A stretch of 64,000 nucleotides of DNA from a virus, in the IMG/VR virus record IMGVR_UViG_3300023049_000574, positions 81,522 through 145,521 of that record. The stretch is one strand, 5' to 3'. The notes under the pieces were generated by a model, which made no database searches, was not told the origin of the DNA, and was given only the letters and a program-made list of their open reading frames with translations. The translations under genes and the position numbers were made by a program. Positions 16,673 through 24,050 of this stretch are shown here, piece by piece (position 1 is the first letter of the stretch; each line of letters begins with the position of its first letter).

Positions 16673-17532
16673 TGGCAGCACCTACTACACAAGCAACTAA
16701 TTTAGAAGCGGCTTTAATCAATAGCCTTAGCGTTCGTTTGACCTTTAATGTGGGTAACGGAGAAAGGAGATTAGTGGCTGTAACCAAAGGATCTGATGTT
16801 AAGTATCCTATTAATGGGGTAAAATATGAAGGTAGTTTAAAATACGAAACAGGTGATCAGCTTATTGCAATAGAAGCGGGTACAGAAGGTGATCCTTATC
16901 CATACCCATATCCTGACCCTGATCCCGAAGATCCTGAAACAGATCCTAATTCATTAACATATGTAGTGTATGAAGGTTTTGATAATGGTCAAAATGGGTT
17001 GGATATTATTGAATTAAATCCAGGAACTACTTATACTATAATGGTATTCGAACATGATAATTTCTTTTATTCTAACTCTACAAAACTTGTGATAACTACA
17101 CACTATGCTCCTAATACTAGAAGAATGGATGTTAGAGTATATGACAACAATACTAGAAAAATAATCAAAGAAGCGGATGTTGCGATTAAAGATAGGAGAG
17201 GGTTTATTGCAGCGTTTGGTAAAACAGACAATGAAGGTAGATTTAGATCTTCTTTAGTTGAAGAAGGTAGATACGAAATGAGTGTAGTTGCTAATAATTA
17301 CGACCCTAAAATTATAACAGGTATGTTTGTTCAGAGAAAAGAACCCACTAGGGATAATAATTATAGGATATATACTAACACAGCACATACAGAATACGGT
17401 GGTACTGTTGAGAGAGAGCGTTACCGAAACCAAAATGACTATATTGTATATTTAGATACGGCTAATAATACAGGTAGATCTTTCACTAGATATGAACCTA
17501 ACGACAACCCTGATCATTTAACTAAACTATAA
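16672..17532 (+). CDS. Modular virion-type protein with Pro-rich linker and Ig-like domains, 286 aa
   Basis: The layout is an N-terminal beta domain (1-75), a Pro/Tyr/Asp linker with the repeat YPYPYPDPDPEDP (about 76-95), a fibronectin III-like domain (LNPGTTYTIMVF, about 96-145) and a carboxypeptidase-regulatory-like beta sandwich (DVAIKDRRG...KTDNEGRFRSSLVEEGRYEMSV, about 155-210). Such surface-exposed beta modules decorate capsids or tails and can bind host glycans. It overlaps the small tagged gene by one base. No enzyme site is visible. Confidence 0.75.
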   Translation: MAAPTTQATNLEAALINSLSVRLTFNVGNGERRLVAVTKGSDVKYPINGVKYEGSLKYETGDQLIAIEAGTEGDPYPYPYPDPDPEDPETDPNSLTYVVYEGFDNGQNGLDIIELNPGTTYTIMVFEHDNFFYSNSTKLVITTHYAPNTRRMDVRVYDNNTRKIIKEADVAIKDRRGFIAAFGKTDNEGRFRSSLVEEGRYEMSVVANNYDPKIITGMFVQRKEPTRDNNYRIYTNTAHTEYGGTVERERYRNQNDYIVYLDTANNTGRSFTRYEPNDNPDHLTKL

Positions 17533-18015
17533 TTAAATATCTAATTCAATAAAAGTTAAATCACGTTGTATTAAGGTTCTATTGTATTCCATATTATTTA
17601 ACCATCGTCCTAAGACAACAGATAATCCGTTAGAACTACCTACTATCGAAATAAATTTAGGTAAGTCATTATATATTTGATTCCAAATTTCTTCACCACC
17701 ATCCTCATATACTTCTTCTCCTATACTTATGATATTATCAATATTTTCTATACCATAGACTTTATCAAAAGCTTCTATAAGTGTAGATATATTTTCAACA
17801 GTTAGTGGATTTATACCATCAGCATTAGGCGTAGGTAAGTCTTTTAAATAAATTTTCACCAATTCCCACTCTGCTTTGGTTATATCTTTATTTAGATATC
17901 TTCTAGATTTCTCTTTTAAATAATCTAATATATGTGGATTATACTTTAACTCTACATCCCTATTTGTGTGAAATGTGACTGTATAAAAAAATAATATGCC
18001 TAAAAACTGTTTCAT
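17533..18015 (-). CDS. Unknown protein with possible signal peptide, 160 aa
   Basis: Residues 1-16 (MKQFLGILFFYTVTFH) look like a short signal peptide or signal anchor. The rest is helical and acidic, without cysteines or a catalytic motif. The gene converges on the Ig-like protein gene with no spacing and lies on the opposite strand from both virion genes around it. Export would place it in the periplasm or outer membrane. The function is not recognised. Confidence 0.6.
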   Translation of the reverse strand: MKQFLGILFFYTVTFHTNRDVELKYNPHILDYLKEKSRRYLNKDITKAEWELVKIYLKDLPTPNADGINPLTVENISTLIEAFDKVYGIENIDNIISIGEEVYEDGGEEIWNQIYNDLPKFISIVGSSNGLSVVLGRWLNNMEYNRTLIQRDLTFIELDI

Positions 18016-18081
18016 AGTTCTGCAAATATACTAAATAAGTAAGTAGAATTTTTAATATATAAATAAAATAACACTTAATAA

Positions 18082-19230
18082 ATGGCAGATTGTTCACCAA
18101 GTACAAATAGATTTTTCTCACCTGTTCAAACACATATTAAGATGTACAACAGTACATTTGTGGCTGTTGAGGGAGCTAATATGACACATAAAATGTCTTC
18201 ACTTCCTTCAATAAGATTTCCCTATCAACAAGTATTAACAGGTAGAATTACTTTAAGAGCAGGACAAACTAACTATTTATTGAACCATTTGGGATTAGGT
18301 GATAATGCCACATTCTTAGCGATCACAGCACAATATGATTCTAGTTCTAAATTCGAAGCAGATAATTACATTCAATACTCATATTACAGTGATAAAGGTA
18401 GATTAATGCCTTTCTCTCATATGTTAGTATTAACAGGTAATTCTGAGAATAGAATAGAACAATTATATTTACATAACCCTAACCAAAATGCAGCAGTTGT
18501 ATTGGAAGTGATGGTTGGTGTAATTGATGAAACATATGATTTCTTCACTCAAAATGAAGAATCTACTAGTGGTAATAACTCTACTACAATCAATAACTTA
18601 GTACACACTGATCTATCTCTTTGGGATGCCGATAGTGATATCATGGTTGTTACTAATAGCTTTAATCAACCTATATTATATCTAAACTTAAACGATATTA
18701 ACAGCGTAAGTCAAGATGGTAAGATTGTTACAGTGGATGAAGCTAGTACAGGTCAAATATTATTAGTATTCAAAACAGAATATGATGCTACACAAGCAAG
18801 AGGTAAAATAACACAATGGATAGATGATTATAATAATAATTCTACTCCACCTGTGGATGATTTCGAACCAATTATTAGATTTACTACTAACGTTACTGAT
18901 GATGATCCTGATGTTATTCCTTATGGTATATTTTATAGTATAGATGGAGATAGAGCATTTGTAGGCGATTCAACATTAAGTTTAGCTGATTACAGTAATA
19001 CAATTACTAAAACTATATTAAGTAATTATCTAATATCTGAGGTTAGAGACTTTGAAGACACGATAGTAAGCGTCAGCCCTGCTAGTGATTTAACTATAAG
19101 AGATGTAAATGGAGCAGTATTAACAAGTATAGTAGCAGCAGGTGAATATTATATCTATTTTGATATTGCTGATGCAATCGGTAATAAAGTAGACCCCGCA
19201 GTTAATGTTAAAATTAATGTCGTTGCTTAA
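18082..19230 (+). CDS. Virion-type protein with C-terminal Ig-like domain, 382 aa
   Basis: The protein has a beta-rich N-terminal half (HKMSSLPSIRFPYQQVLTGRI, TNYLLNHLGLG) typical of phage fibre or decoration proteins, a Ser/Thr/Asn-rich hinge (about 165-176) and a C-terminal cadherin/Ig-like module (IIRFTTNVTDDDPDVIP ... AGEYYIYFDIADAIGNKV, about 270-382). There is no signal peptide. It lies with the gene at 16672 in a virion-type cluster. Attachment to the host surface is a reasonable guess; the exact place in the particle is not known. Confidence 0.7.
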   Translation: MADCSPSTNRFFSPVQTHIKMYNSTFVAVEGANMTHKMSSLPSIRFPYQQVLTGRITLRAGQTNYLLNHLGLGDNATFLAITAQYDSSSKFEADNYIQYSYYSDKGRLMPFSHMLVLTGNSENRIEQLYLHNPNQNAAVVLEVMVGVIDETYDFFTQNEESTSGNNSTTINNLVHTDLSLWDADSDIMVVTNSFNQPILYLNLNDINSVSQDGKIVTVDEASTGQILLVFKTEYDATQARGKITQWIDDYNNNSTPPVDDFEPIIRFTTNVTDDDPDVIPYGIFYSIDGDRAFVGDSTLSLADYSNTITKTILSNYLISEVRDFEDTIVSVSPASDLTIRDVNGAVLTSIVAAGEYYIYFDIADAIGNKVDPAVNVKINVVA

Positions 19231-19618
19231 ACTTATATAATAAGCTCAATTTATCACATTCATTAAATCCATTAATTCGATCTAGATCGAACTTATCGTC
19301 TATTTCACATATATATGCTAAACTTCCCCCAAAGTAAACAAAGGCTGCTTGAAGGAATTTATTAGTAATAACTACTGTGTAGTCTGTTGTCATAGCAGCA
19401 CCACCTATCCCTTGCCATCCACCTGAGGTATTCCCCCAAGTTTGTTGAATAATATGAAAGTCAGTTCTATGCCAATTATTGGTTTTATCGCTAAAGTAAT
19501 CTTTTAATCTAGCACCATAATCCCCACCCATTTGGGTAATAGCGTATTGTAAGTTGTTATAACTGTTAACCGCAGATAAAAACTGCTCTGTTTCTCTTGT
19601 ATCAAATGTATTTCTCAT
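19214..19618 (-). CDS. Unknown protein, 134 aa
   Basis: It is Gly- and aromatic-rich (GGDYGARLKDYFSD, TWGNTSGGWQGIGGAAM) and lacks a signal peptide. It converges on the fibre-like gene with a 17-base overlap. No domain is recognised. The Gly-rich centre might be a structural turn region. Confidence is for the coding status only. Confidence 0.55.
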   Translation of the reverse strand: MRNTFDTRETEQFLSAVNSYNNLQYAITQMGGDYGARLKDYFSDKTNNWHRTDFHIIQQTWGNTSGGWQGIGGAAMTTDYTVVITNKFLQAAFVYFGGSLAYICEIDDKFDLDRINGFNECDKLSLLYKFKQRH

Positions 19619-19679
19619 AAATATTATAGAATAATTTTAAACTTTGTTTATATACTCGATATAATAATAAAAAATTTTT

Positions 19680-20231
19680 ATGAATAAGTATTTAAAAGAC
19701 ACAGAAGAGTTCCACGATAATTTTAATTTACCGATTAATGAAGAAATAGTTGATGATAATTTAGAAGATAGAAAATTAAGACTATCTTTGATCTTTGAAG
19801 AAATGGTAGAATTAGCTCATGCAATGGGTTGTACAAAACATTTAGAATCTTTATGTGATAAACACAAAGGTGGATCTCATACTTGGTTATTCAACGGAGA
19901 AGAGTCAAGTGATGGCAATACATATAATAAAATAGAAACCTTGGATGCCTTAGGTGATCTACAATATGTAACATCAGGGTCAGTTATTTCTTTAGGGTAT
20001 AAAAATGTATTTGATAATGCGTTTACTGATATCCATATAAGTAATATGACTAAACTTTGTAATAACACACAAGAAGCAGATGATACTATTAAGTATTATA
20101 AGAAAGAAAGGGGAGAAGTAATGGAATTATCTATTCTACCAAAGGGAGATAAGTTTATAGTACAAAGAGAAGATGGTAAGATCATGAAAAATAAATATTA
20201 CGAAGCAGTGGATTTAAAAAAATATATTTAA
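19680..20231 (+). CDS. MazG-like all-alpha NTP pyrophosphohydrolase, 183 aa
   Basis: The MazG/PRA-PH superfamily metal site is visible as EEMVELAHAMG (E40, E41, E44) and ETLDALGDLQYV (E86, D89, D93). These enzymes remove pyrophosphate from nucleoside triphosphates, or from (p)ppGpp-type signals in some reports. The two halves are separated by about 40 residues, longer than in minimal members. The C-terminus adds a short beta region (FIVQREDGKIMKNKYYEAVDL). It overlaps the following start by one base. A nucleotide-clearing role during infection is expected. Confidence 0.8.
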   Translation: MNKYLKDTEEFHDNFNLPINEEIVDDNLEDRKLRLSLIFEEMVELAHAMGCTKHLESLCDKHKGGSHTWLFNGEESSDGNTYNKIETLDALGDLQYVTSGSVISLGYKNVFDNAFTDIHISNMTKLCNNTQEADDTIKYYKKERGEVMELSILPKGDKFIVQREDGKIMKNKYYEAVDLKKYI

Positions 20232-20575
20232 TGGAAATAATAGAAATAGAGAGAGAACCACCCGTTGCTGACGAGTCAATAAGAGGGTGGGTGTTCCAAA
20301 TAATTCGACAACAAGTTTTTCTGTTAGCGGTAGATGATCATGCTATAGAATCATTAACTATGAGCGATGATATATATGAGCTATATGATGATCTAAAAGC
20401 CCACTTCTATTTTGAAATAAAGAAAAGCCATGGTCTTAAATATTCTGATAATTTAGAAACAGAATATATGTTTGATTTTATAGTTAAAACCAATAAGATA
20501 GATATATATTATATAATAAACAGGGATATTAGAAAAGAAAGAGATGGTTATATTAATAGTATATTAAACAGTTAA
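20231..20575 (+). CDS. Small acidic protein with C-terminal INSIL tail, 114 aa
   Basis: The start overlaps the last base of the MazG-like gene, so the two are probably translationally coupled. The protein is alpha/beta and acidic, with no catalytic motif. It ends RKERDGYINSILNS, which matches the shared tail (E-R-D-x-x-I-N-x-I-L). The function is unknown. Confidence 0.6.
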   Translation: MEIIEIEREPPVADESIRGWVFQIIRQQVFLLAVDDHAIESLTMSDDIYELYDDLKAHFYFEIKKSHGLKYSDNLETEYMFDFIVKTNKIDIYYIINRDIRKERDGYINSILNS

Positions 20576-20637
20576 TTGGGGATATCGATTACCCGTAGAA
20601 TACAATAAAAGGAAATAAAATATAATATATAGGGTAT

Positions 20638-21168
20638 ATGAAAAAGATATACTCTATATTACTTATTTTAGTACTTTCGATATTACCTATATCACTTAAT
20701 TCGAGTGAAATGGGAAACCCTGATGCTATTAAGTTCGGATCAATAAAAGCTGCTATGAAAAGTGGGCTGTTCACGTTAATGAACACGATTGATCTTACGG
20801 GTTGGATGCCATCTGATAATAGTCAAAGTGGATATGGGAAAGGTAGATTTTTCTACAAAGTATCACGAACTGTATCTCCCGATAAAGGCGGTTACTATTA
20901 TTTTGAGATAAGATTCTTATCTGATAGTTATTATCCTGCTAATTATTATACTAATGGTCAAGTAACAAGGTCTGCTACTAAGATAGATGTTATGTCATTG
21001 TTCGTTAATGGACAACCTACTATTAATATGTTAACTAATAGTCAAACTTTTTGGTTATTATTCCAAGGGAATTTTGACAGAGGTACAGGAGATTTGGGAA
21101 TATATTTTAAAGCAAACAATCCTAATTCTAGGATAGATCTTAGATGGACGCAACCAAAACCTTATTAA
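20638..21168 (+). CDS. Secreted protein with cleavable signal peptide, 176 aa
   Basis: MKKIYSILLILVLSILPISLNSSEMG is a typical Sec signal peptide, with cleavage expected after about residue 22. The mature part is beta-rich with many Tyr and Asn (KGGYYYFEIRFLSD) and Ser-Gly loops, suggesting an outer-membrane or envelope protein. There is no lipobox Cys. A late-like element (TATAATATATA) lies just upstream. With the membrane protein that follows it could act on the cell envelope at lysis, but spanin-type features are not evident. Confidence 0.7.
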   Translation: MKKIYSILLILVLSILPISLNSSEMGNPDAIKFGSIKAAMKSGLFTLMNTIDLTGWMPSDNSQSGYGKGRFFYKVSRTVSPDKGGYYYFEIRFLSDSYYPANYYTNGQVTRSATKIDVMSLFVNGQPTINMLTNSQTFWLLFQGNFDRGTGDLGIYFKANNPNSRIDLRWTQPKPY

Positions 21169-21172
21169 AATC

Positions 21173-21553
21173 ATGGCAGAGAAAAAAGAAAAATATGACG
21201 GTGATTATAAAGTAGGTTTATCTGACCAAGGAAGGATATCATTTAATCTGAATTGGAAATGGGCAGTTACTATAGCTATTACTATATTGGGGTTTGTTTT
21301 ATATTTAGTAATAGACAAGTATCATACTCAACCAATGAACGAACTGAAAGAGAAAAATATCGAACTTAGAAGTGAATTAAGTAAGATGAAAGAGAATAAT
21401 GGTAAAGCTATTAACACGTTAACAAATAACCAAGGTATTCTTTTGGATAGAAGCGAAAGAACTCAAATGTTTATCAATAGATGGTTCAACGAAAATGATG
21501 ATCAACCTGCTGCTGAGATCCAACCATTAGATCATAATACACCAGGAAATTAA
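21173..21553 (+). CDS. Single-pass membrane protein with coiled coil, 126 aa
   Basis: Residues about 30-48 (WAVTIAITILGFVLYLVI) form one membrane helix; about 53-95 (ELKEKNIELRSELSKMKEN) is a predicted coiled coil, ending in a Pro/Asp-rich tail. The gene begins 4 bases after the secreted protein gene, so they form a pair. An inner-membrane spanin-like role is one possibility; an anchor for another phage complex is another. No family match is recognised. Confidence 0.65.
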   Translation: MAEKKEKYDGDYKVGLSDQGRISFNLNWKWAVTIAITILGFVLYLVIDKYHTQPMNELKEKNIELRSELSKMKENNGKAINTLTNNQGILLDRSERTQMFINRWFNENDDQPAAEIQPLDHNTPGN

Positions 21554-21581
21554 ACTTTTTTTAATTTTATAATATATTAGT

Positions 21582-22001
21582 ATGTTTAAAATAATATTCA
21601 AAATAGCAGACTTTGCTTCTAAGGAAATAAAAAGGGATTTTAATATTGATCAAATATTAGAAGATTCCGAAAAAAAGTTTGATGATATAACAGAATATAA
21701 TCAATATGTACAAGTAATTGAAAGGATATTCGAAAAAAACCAAAAACTAAATTTATACGGAAATGATTATAGTATCAATGATTTAAAAACCATTACTACA
21801 TCTAATTTATCCAATATAATATTAGAAGTTACTGTAATAGAATTTACTCCCCCAATAGATTGGGATCTAATAAATAAAGAATTAAATAGTAATAACAATT
21901 GGTATTTTACCTATGGTACAGGAACGACCAACCTACATGGTAATACTACTATGGGTGGTGGAACACAACAACTAACGAATAATTATAATAATGCAGTATA
22001 A
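21582..22001 (+). CDS. Tandem paralog 1 (RDFNID family), 139 aa
   Basis: First of three adjacent genes sharing a layout: an opening strand (FKIIFKIADFASKEI), K-R-D-F-N-I-D at about 19-25, a helix with an E-Y/F-x-x-Y segment and a closing I-x-L-x-V strand. This copy alone has a Gly/Thr/Asn-rich tail (GTGTTNLHGNTTMGGG) after about residue 110. Genes overlap or abut, so the set is one operon. No known family; tail-tip or regulatory roles cannot be told apart. Confidence 0.6.
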   Translation: MFKIIFKIADFASKEIKRDFNIDQILEDSEKKFDDITEYNQYVQVIERIFEKNQKLNLYGNDYSINDLKTITTSNLSNIILEVTVIEFTPPIDWDLINKELNSNNNWYFTYGTGTTNLHGNTTMGGGTQQLTNNYNNAV

Positions 22002-22365
22002 ATTAACATATGATGTAAACAGTTGCTCTAAAGAATTAAAAAGAGATTTTAATATTGATTCTGTTATGAGTGAAGATGATTTATCTTTTTCTACATTAAA
22101 AGAATTTAAGTCCTATGTGGATCTTTTAAAAGAAATACAAAACGATAATTCTAATATAACTATCAATGATATTATATTCAGAATAAATCAACTAAATTAT
22201 TCTATTTATGATAATACTACCTTTTGTATCATTAAGCTTTATTGTGTAGATGATAAGTATATAGACGAGGATGATGATAGAGGTGAGAATGTTTATAAGT
22301 ATAGCTCCACGAATATAGATTCTTTAATACAAGCTTATACTAAAGCAGTTAATAGTCCTATATAA
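21991..22365 (+). CDS. Tandem paralog 2 (RDFNID family), 124 aa
   Basis: Second copy, starting 11 bases inside the first gene. It conserves KELKRDFNIDSVM, the EFKSYVDLLKEI helix and the INDIIFRINQLNYSI strand region. Its C-terminus (DEDDDRGENVYKYSS) differs from copy 1. The overlap suggests coupled translation. The function is not recognised. Confidence 0.6.
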   Translation: MQYKLTYDVNSCSKELKRDFNIDSVMSEDDLSFSTLKEFKSYVDLLKEIQNDNSNITINDIIFRINQLNYSIYDNTTFCIIKLYCVDDKYIDEDDDRGENVYKYSSTNIDSLIQAYTKAVNSPI

Positions 22366-22366
22366 T

Positions 22367-22681
22367 ATGGAAGAAACTAATTACAAAGTATGTTTTATAT
22401 TATCTAATAAGAATCAAAAAAATATACTAAGAGATTATAATCTTAACCTTATTGATAAAGATAATTTCAAGAATGAGATATATTTCACTTCCCCATTAGA
22501 TATGAAAACTTATTTAGAGTTTTATAAAAAAGGAGATAGGGTAAATTTCAATGATATGTTATTTTATATTGAAGATATTTCATGTAATATGACAGATGGT
22601 AAGATTAATTTTGATATTAAGTTATTATATTTTAATACTCTTGAAGAAGATGGAAGTATGTACGGAGAAGTGTGGAGGTAA
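22367..22681 (+). CDS. Tandem paralog 3 (RDYNLN family), 104 aa
   Basis: Third, most divergent copy: KNILRDYNLNLIDKDNF corresponds to the RDFNID block of the other two, and MKTYLEFYKKGDRVNFNDMLFYIEDI to the helix-strand part. It is 2 bases downstream of copy 2, and its stop overlaps the next start (TAATG). Unequal duplication followed by divergence is the simplest account. Confidence 0.55.
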   Translation: MEETNYKVCFILSNKNQKNILRDYNLNLIDKDNFKNEIYFTSPLDMKTYLEFYKKGDRVNFNDMLFYIEDISCNMTDGKINFDIKLLYFNTLEEDGSMYGEVWR

Positions 22682-23100
22682 TGAAAAGAATTTCACCAAA
22701 ATATATTAAAGAACTAAACGAAAACGAAATATTTGTTTTTGGTAGTAATGAGGGCGGTAGACACGGAAGGGGTGCTGCTAAGTTAGCCTTAGATCAATTT
22801 GGTGCTATATACGGACAAGCCGAAGGTTTACAGGGATCTTCATATGGTATTCCCACTAAAGACAAAACAGTAAAAATTACTCTTACTACAGAAGAAATCC
22901 AAAAGTATGTTGATAATTTTATTACCTTTGCGATTGATAACAACCATTTAATATTCCTAGTAACGGAAATAGGGTGTGGTTTAGCGGGGCATGATCCAAG
23001 AGACATTGCGCCTCTGTTTAAGAAAGTGAAAAGTGTAAAAAATATTTATTTACCCGAAAGGTTTTGGGATAATTTAGATCTCTATGAAAGTATATTATAA
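22681..23100 (+). CDS. A1S_2505-type phage protein with macro-like features, 139 aa
   Basis: FGSNEGGRHGRGAAKLALDQ (about 15-34), GIPTKDKTVKITL (about 51-63) and TEIGCGLAGHDPRDIAPLF (about 92-110) fit the A1S_2505 phage non-structural family, whose Gly-rich loops suggest an ADP-ribose-binding macro-like fold. I chose the ATG that overlaps the upstream stop (TAATG) over a GTG nine bases earlier. If it really handles ADP-ribose, it would fit with the ADP-ribosyltransferase-like proteins elsewhere in the window; this link is speculative. Confidence 0.8.
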   Translation: MKRISPKYIKELNENEIFVFGSNEGGRHGRGAAKLALDQFGAIYGQAEGLQGSSYGIPTKDKTVKITLTTEEIQKYVDNFITFAIDNNHLIFLVTEIGCGLAGHDPRDIAPLFKKVKSVKNIYLPERFWDNLDLYESIL

Positions 23101-23146
23101 AATAAAAGATGAGTTTTCGGAGTTAGATTTTTAAAAAAATAATAAT

Positions 23147-23154
23147 TATATTTG
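23147..23154 (+). promoter_or_regulatory. Bacteroidota-type -7 promoter box (TATATTTG) for the tRNA operon
   Basis: TATATTTG fits the TAnnTTTG consensus, lies in a 96-base gap after the previous stop, and is the only clear promoter before the leader peptide and tRNA genes. A TTTTATATATA-GAGT-ATG element also stands directly before the leader start at 23197. Confidence 0.55.
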
Positions 23155-23196
23155 CAAAATAATTAAACAAAAGACAAAAAGTTTTATATATAGAGT

Positions 23197-23256
23197 ATGA
23201 AAATAATTAATGTAAATAGTTCGGTATCACGTATAACTTCTAGGAGTAGAGGGTGA
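23197..23256 (+). CDS. Ser/Arg-rich leader peptide of the first tRNA operon, 19 aa
   Basis: The frame encodes MKIINVNSSVSRITSRSRG and stops at TGA. Five Ser codons (AGT, TCG, TCA, TCT, AGT) and three Arg codons (CGT, AGG, AGA) fill the second half. The tRNA genes just downstream read exactly these: Arg ACG (CGT), Ser UGA (TCA/TCG), Ser GGA (TCT) and Ser GCU (AGT). The final codons (AGT-AGA-GGG) also form RNA that can pair with the terminator 5' arm. It is therefore probably an attenuator leader; its peptide need have no function of its own. Confidence 0.75.
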   Translation: MKIINVNSSVSRITSRSRG

Positions 23257-23315
23257 TATTACTATGTACATAACTTATATAGGAAAAGCCTTCTACTTTA
23301 GTAGAGGGCTTTTTT
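23237..23315 (+). promoter_or_regulatory. Transcription attenuator of the Arg/Ser tRNA operon
   Basis: Four segments are visible: 1 = CTTCTA (23237-23242), 2 = GTAGAGGG (23246-23253), 3 = CCTTCTAC (23289-23296), 4 = GTAGAGGG (23301-23308). Segments 2 and 4 are identical, so segment 3 can pair with 4 (terminator) or with 2 (antiterminator, 8 bp). Segment 1 can pair with 2 and coincides with the Thr-Ser-Arg-Ser codons of the leader. A ribosome stalled there would cover segment 1 and free 2 to pair with 3. This is the trp-type logic, deduced from sequence. Confidence 0.75.
23285..23315 (+). terminator. Rho-independent terminator inside the tRNA leader
   Basis: A 12-bp stem (285-296 with 301-312, including AAAGCCTTCTAC) with a TTTA loop is followed by a T run. 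It stands between the leader peptide and the first tRNA, so it controls read-through into the tRNA genes. Confidence 0.9.
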
Positions 23316-23324
23316 CATTTATAT

Positions 23325-23404
23325 GCTCCTGTAATCGGCTCTAGCTACGAACTAGATACCCGTAATCGGAATTGAAAATGTGGGTTCGAGTCCCCCCAGG
23401 AGTT
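23325..23404 (+). tRNA. tRNA-Arg (ACG), atypical, D-arm missing
   Basis: The acceptor stem GCTCCTG pairs with CAGGAGT. A 5-bp anticodon stem (TCTAG/CTAGA) has loop CTACGAA, anticodon ACG at 23347-23349. Only 8 bases lie between acceptor and anticodon stems, so no normal D-arm can form, whereas 23 bases lie before the T-stem. The T-stem has one mismatch (T-C). The two similar tRNAs at 31699 and 31784 share this layout, which argues against simple decay. CCA is not encoded. Confidence 0.55.
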
Positions 23405-23412
23405 CAAAACAC

Positions 23413-23501
23413 GGAGAGGTGGCAGAGCTTGGTTTATTGCACTAGTCTTGAAAACTAGCATACTGTAAAAGGTATCGAGGGTTCGAATCCCTCCCTCTCC
23501 G
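23413..23501 (+). tRNA. tRNA-Ser (UGA)
   Basis: Acceptor GGAGAGG/CCTCTCC, loop CTTGAAA giving anticodon TGA, long variable arm (about 18 bases) and T-stem GAGGG/CCCTC fit a class II serine tRNA. G73 discriminator follows. It reads TCA and TCG, both present in the leader peptide upstream. Confidence 0.9.
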
Positions 23502-23506
23502 CAAAT

Positions 23507-23595
23507 AGTAGGGTGCATGAGTGGCTTAAGTGACTTGCTTGGAAAGCAAGTGATCGTGTAAAAGCGATCCGTGGGTTCGAATCCCACTCCTACTA
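23507..23595 (+). tRNA. tRNA-Ser (GGA)
   Basis: Acceptor AGTAGGG/TCCTACT (one G-T pair), loop TTGGAAA with anticodon GGA at 23541-23543, class II variable arm TGATCGTGTAAAAGCGATCC and T-stem GTGGG/CCCAC. The discriminator would be A rather than the usual G of serine tRNAs. It shares the variable-arm sequence with the next gene, pointing to duplication. Confidence 0.88.
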
Positions 23596-23599
23596 CAAA

Positions 23600-23688
23600 G
23601 GTGAGTTGGCAGAGTGGACGATTGCGCTTGTTTGCTACACAAGTGATCGTGTAAAGGCGATCCGAGGGTTCGAATCCCTCACTCACCG
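23600..23688 (+). tRNA. tRNA-Ser (GCU)
   Basis: Acceptor GGTGAGT/ACTCACC, loop TTGCTAC with anticodon GCT, class II variable arm TGATCGTGTAAAGGCGATCC and T-stem GAGGG/CCCTC, G73. Reads AGT/AGC; AGT occurs twice in the leader peptide. With the two genes before it, this gives the phage all serine codon boxes. Confidence 0.9.
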
Positions 23689-23733
23689 CTAATAAACAAA
23701 AGGGTTATTATTGATATAATAATTAAAAAAGTA

Positions 23734-24048
23734 ATGGGAAATAATATTAAAAAAATAGACATTAAAGAGTTTAGAGAAAAAGGATACTTACAAGAAGTTA
23801 ACCGTATGTTTTTACATCCATTGGGATTAGTATTATCAGTATCAGTTGATGATAATGCTAATGAAAAATTAGATGGTATTTGGGATTATAGAGATGATGA
23901 AGAAGGGATCATTTATGATATAGCTAACTCAGATACAGATAGACAAAATAGATTCAAAAAGAACATATCATTCATCAGCGATGAGTTAGAAGGAAGAAAG
24001 GAAAGGAGAAAGGAAATCCTTGGCTTCGATATAGAAAAAGTAAAATAG
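23734..24048 (+). CDS. Conserved phage protein of unknown function, 104 aa
   Basis: The sequence has a helical start (IDIKEFREKGYLQEVNRMFLHP), LGLVLSVSVDDN and IWDYRDDEEGIIYDIANSD. This pattern is familiar from short proteins in many phages that lack a characterised function. There is no membrane segment. The gene follows the tRNA cluster directly and precedes another small gene by 2 bases. A charged C-terminal helix (EGRKERRKEILGFDIEKVK) closes it. Confidence 0.65.
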   Translation: MGNNIKKIDIKEFREKGYLQEVNRMFLHPLGLVLSVSVDDNANEKLDGIWDYRDDEEGIIYDIANSDTDRQNRFKKNISFISDELEGRKERRKEILGFDIEKVK

Positions 24049-24050
24049 TT

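Noticed and set aside
23345-23686. 113-codon minus-strand frame with repeated GGIRTLD-like text
   Set aside because: It is the antisense of four tRNA genes; the repeats come from the T-arms, a classic false gene.
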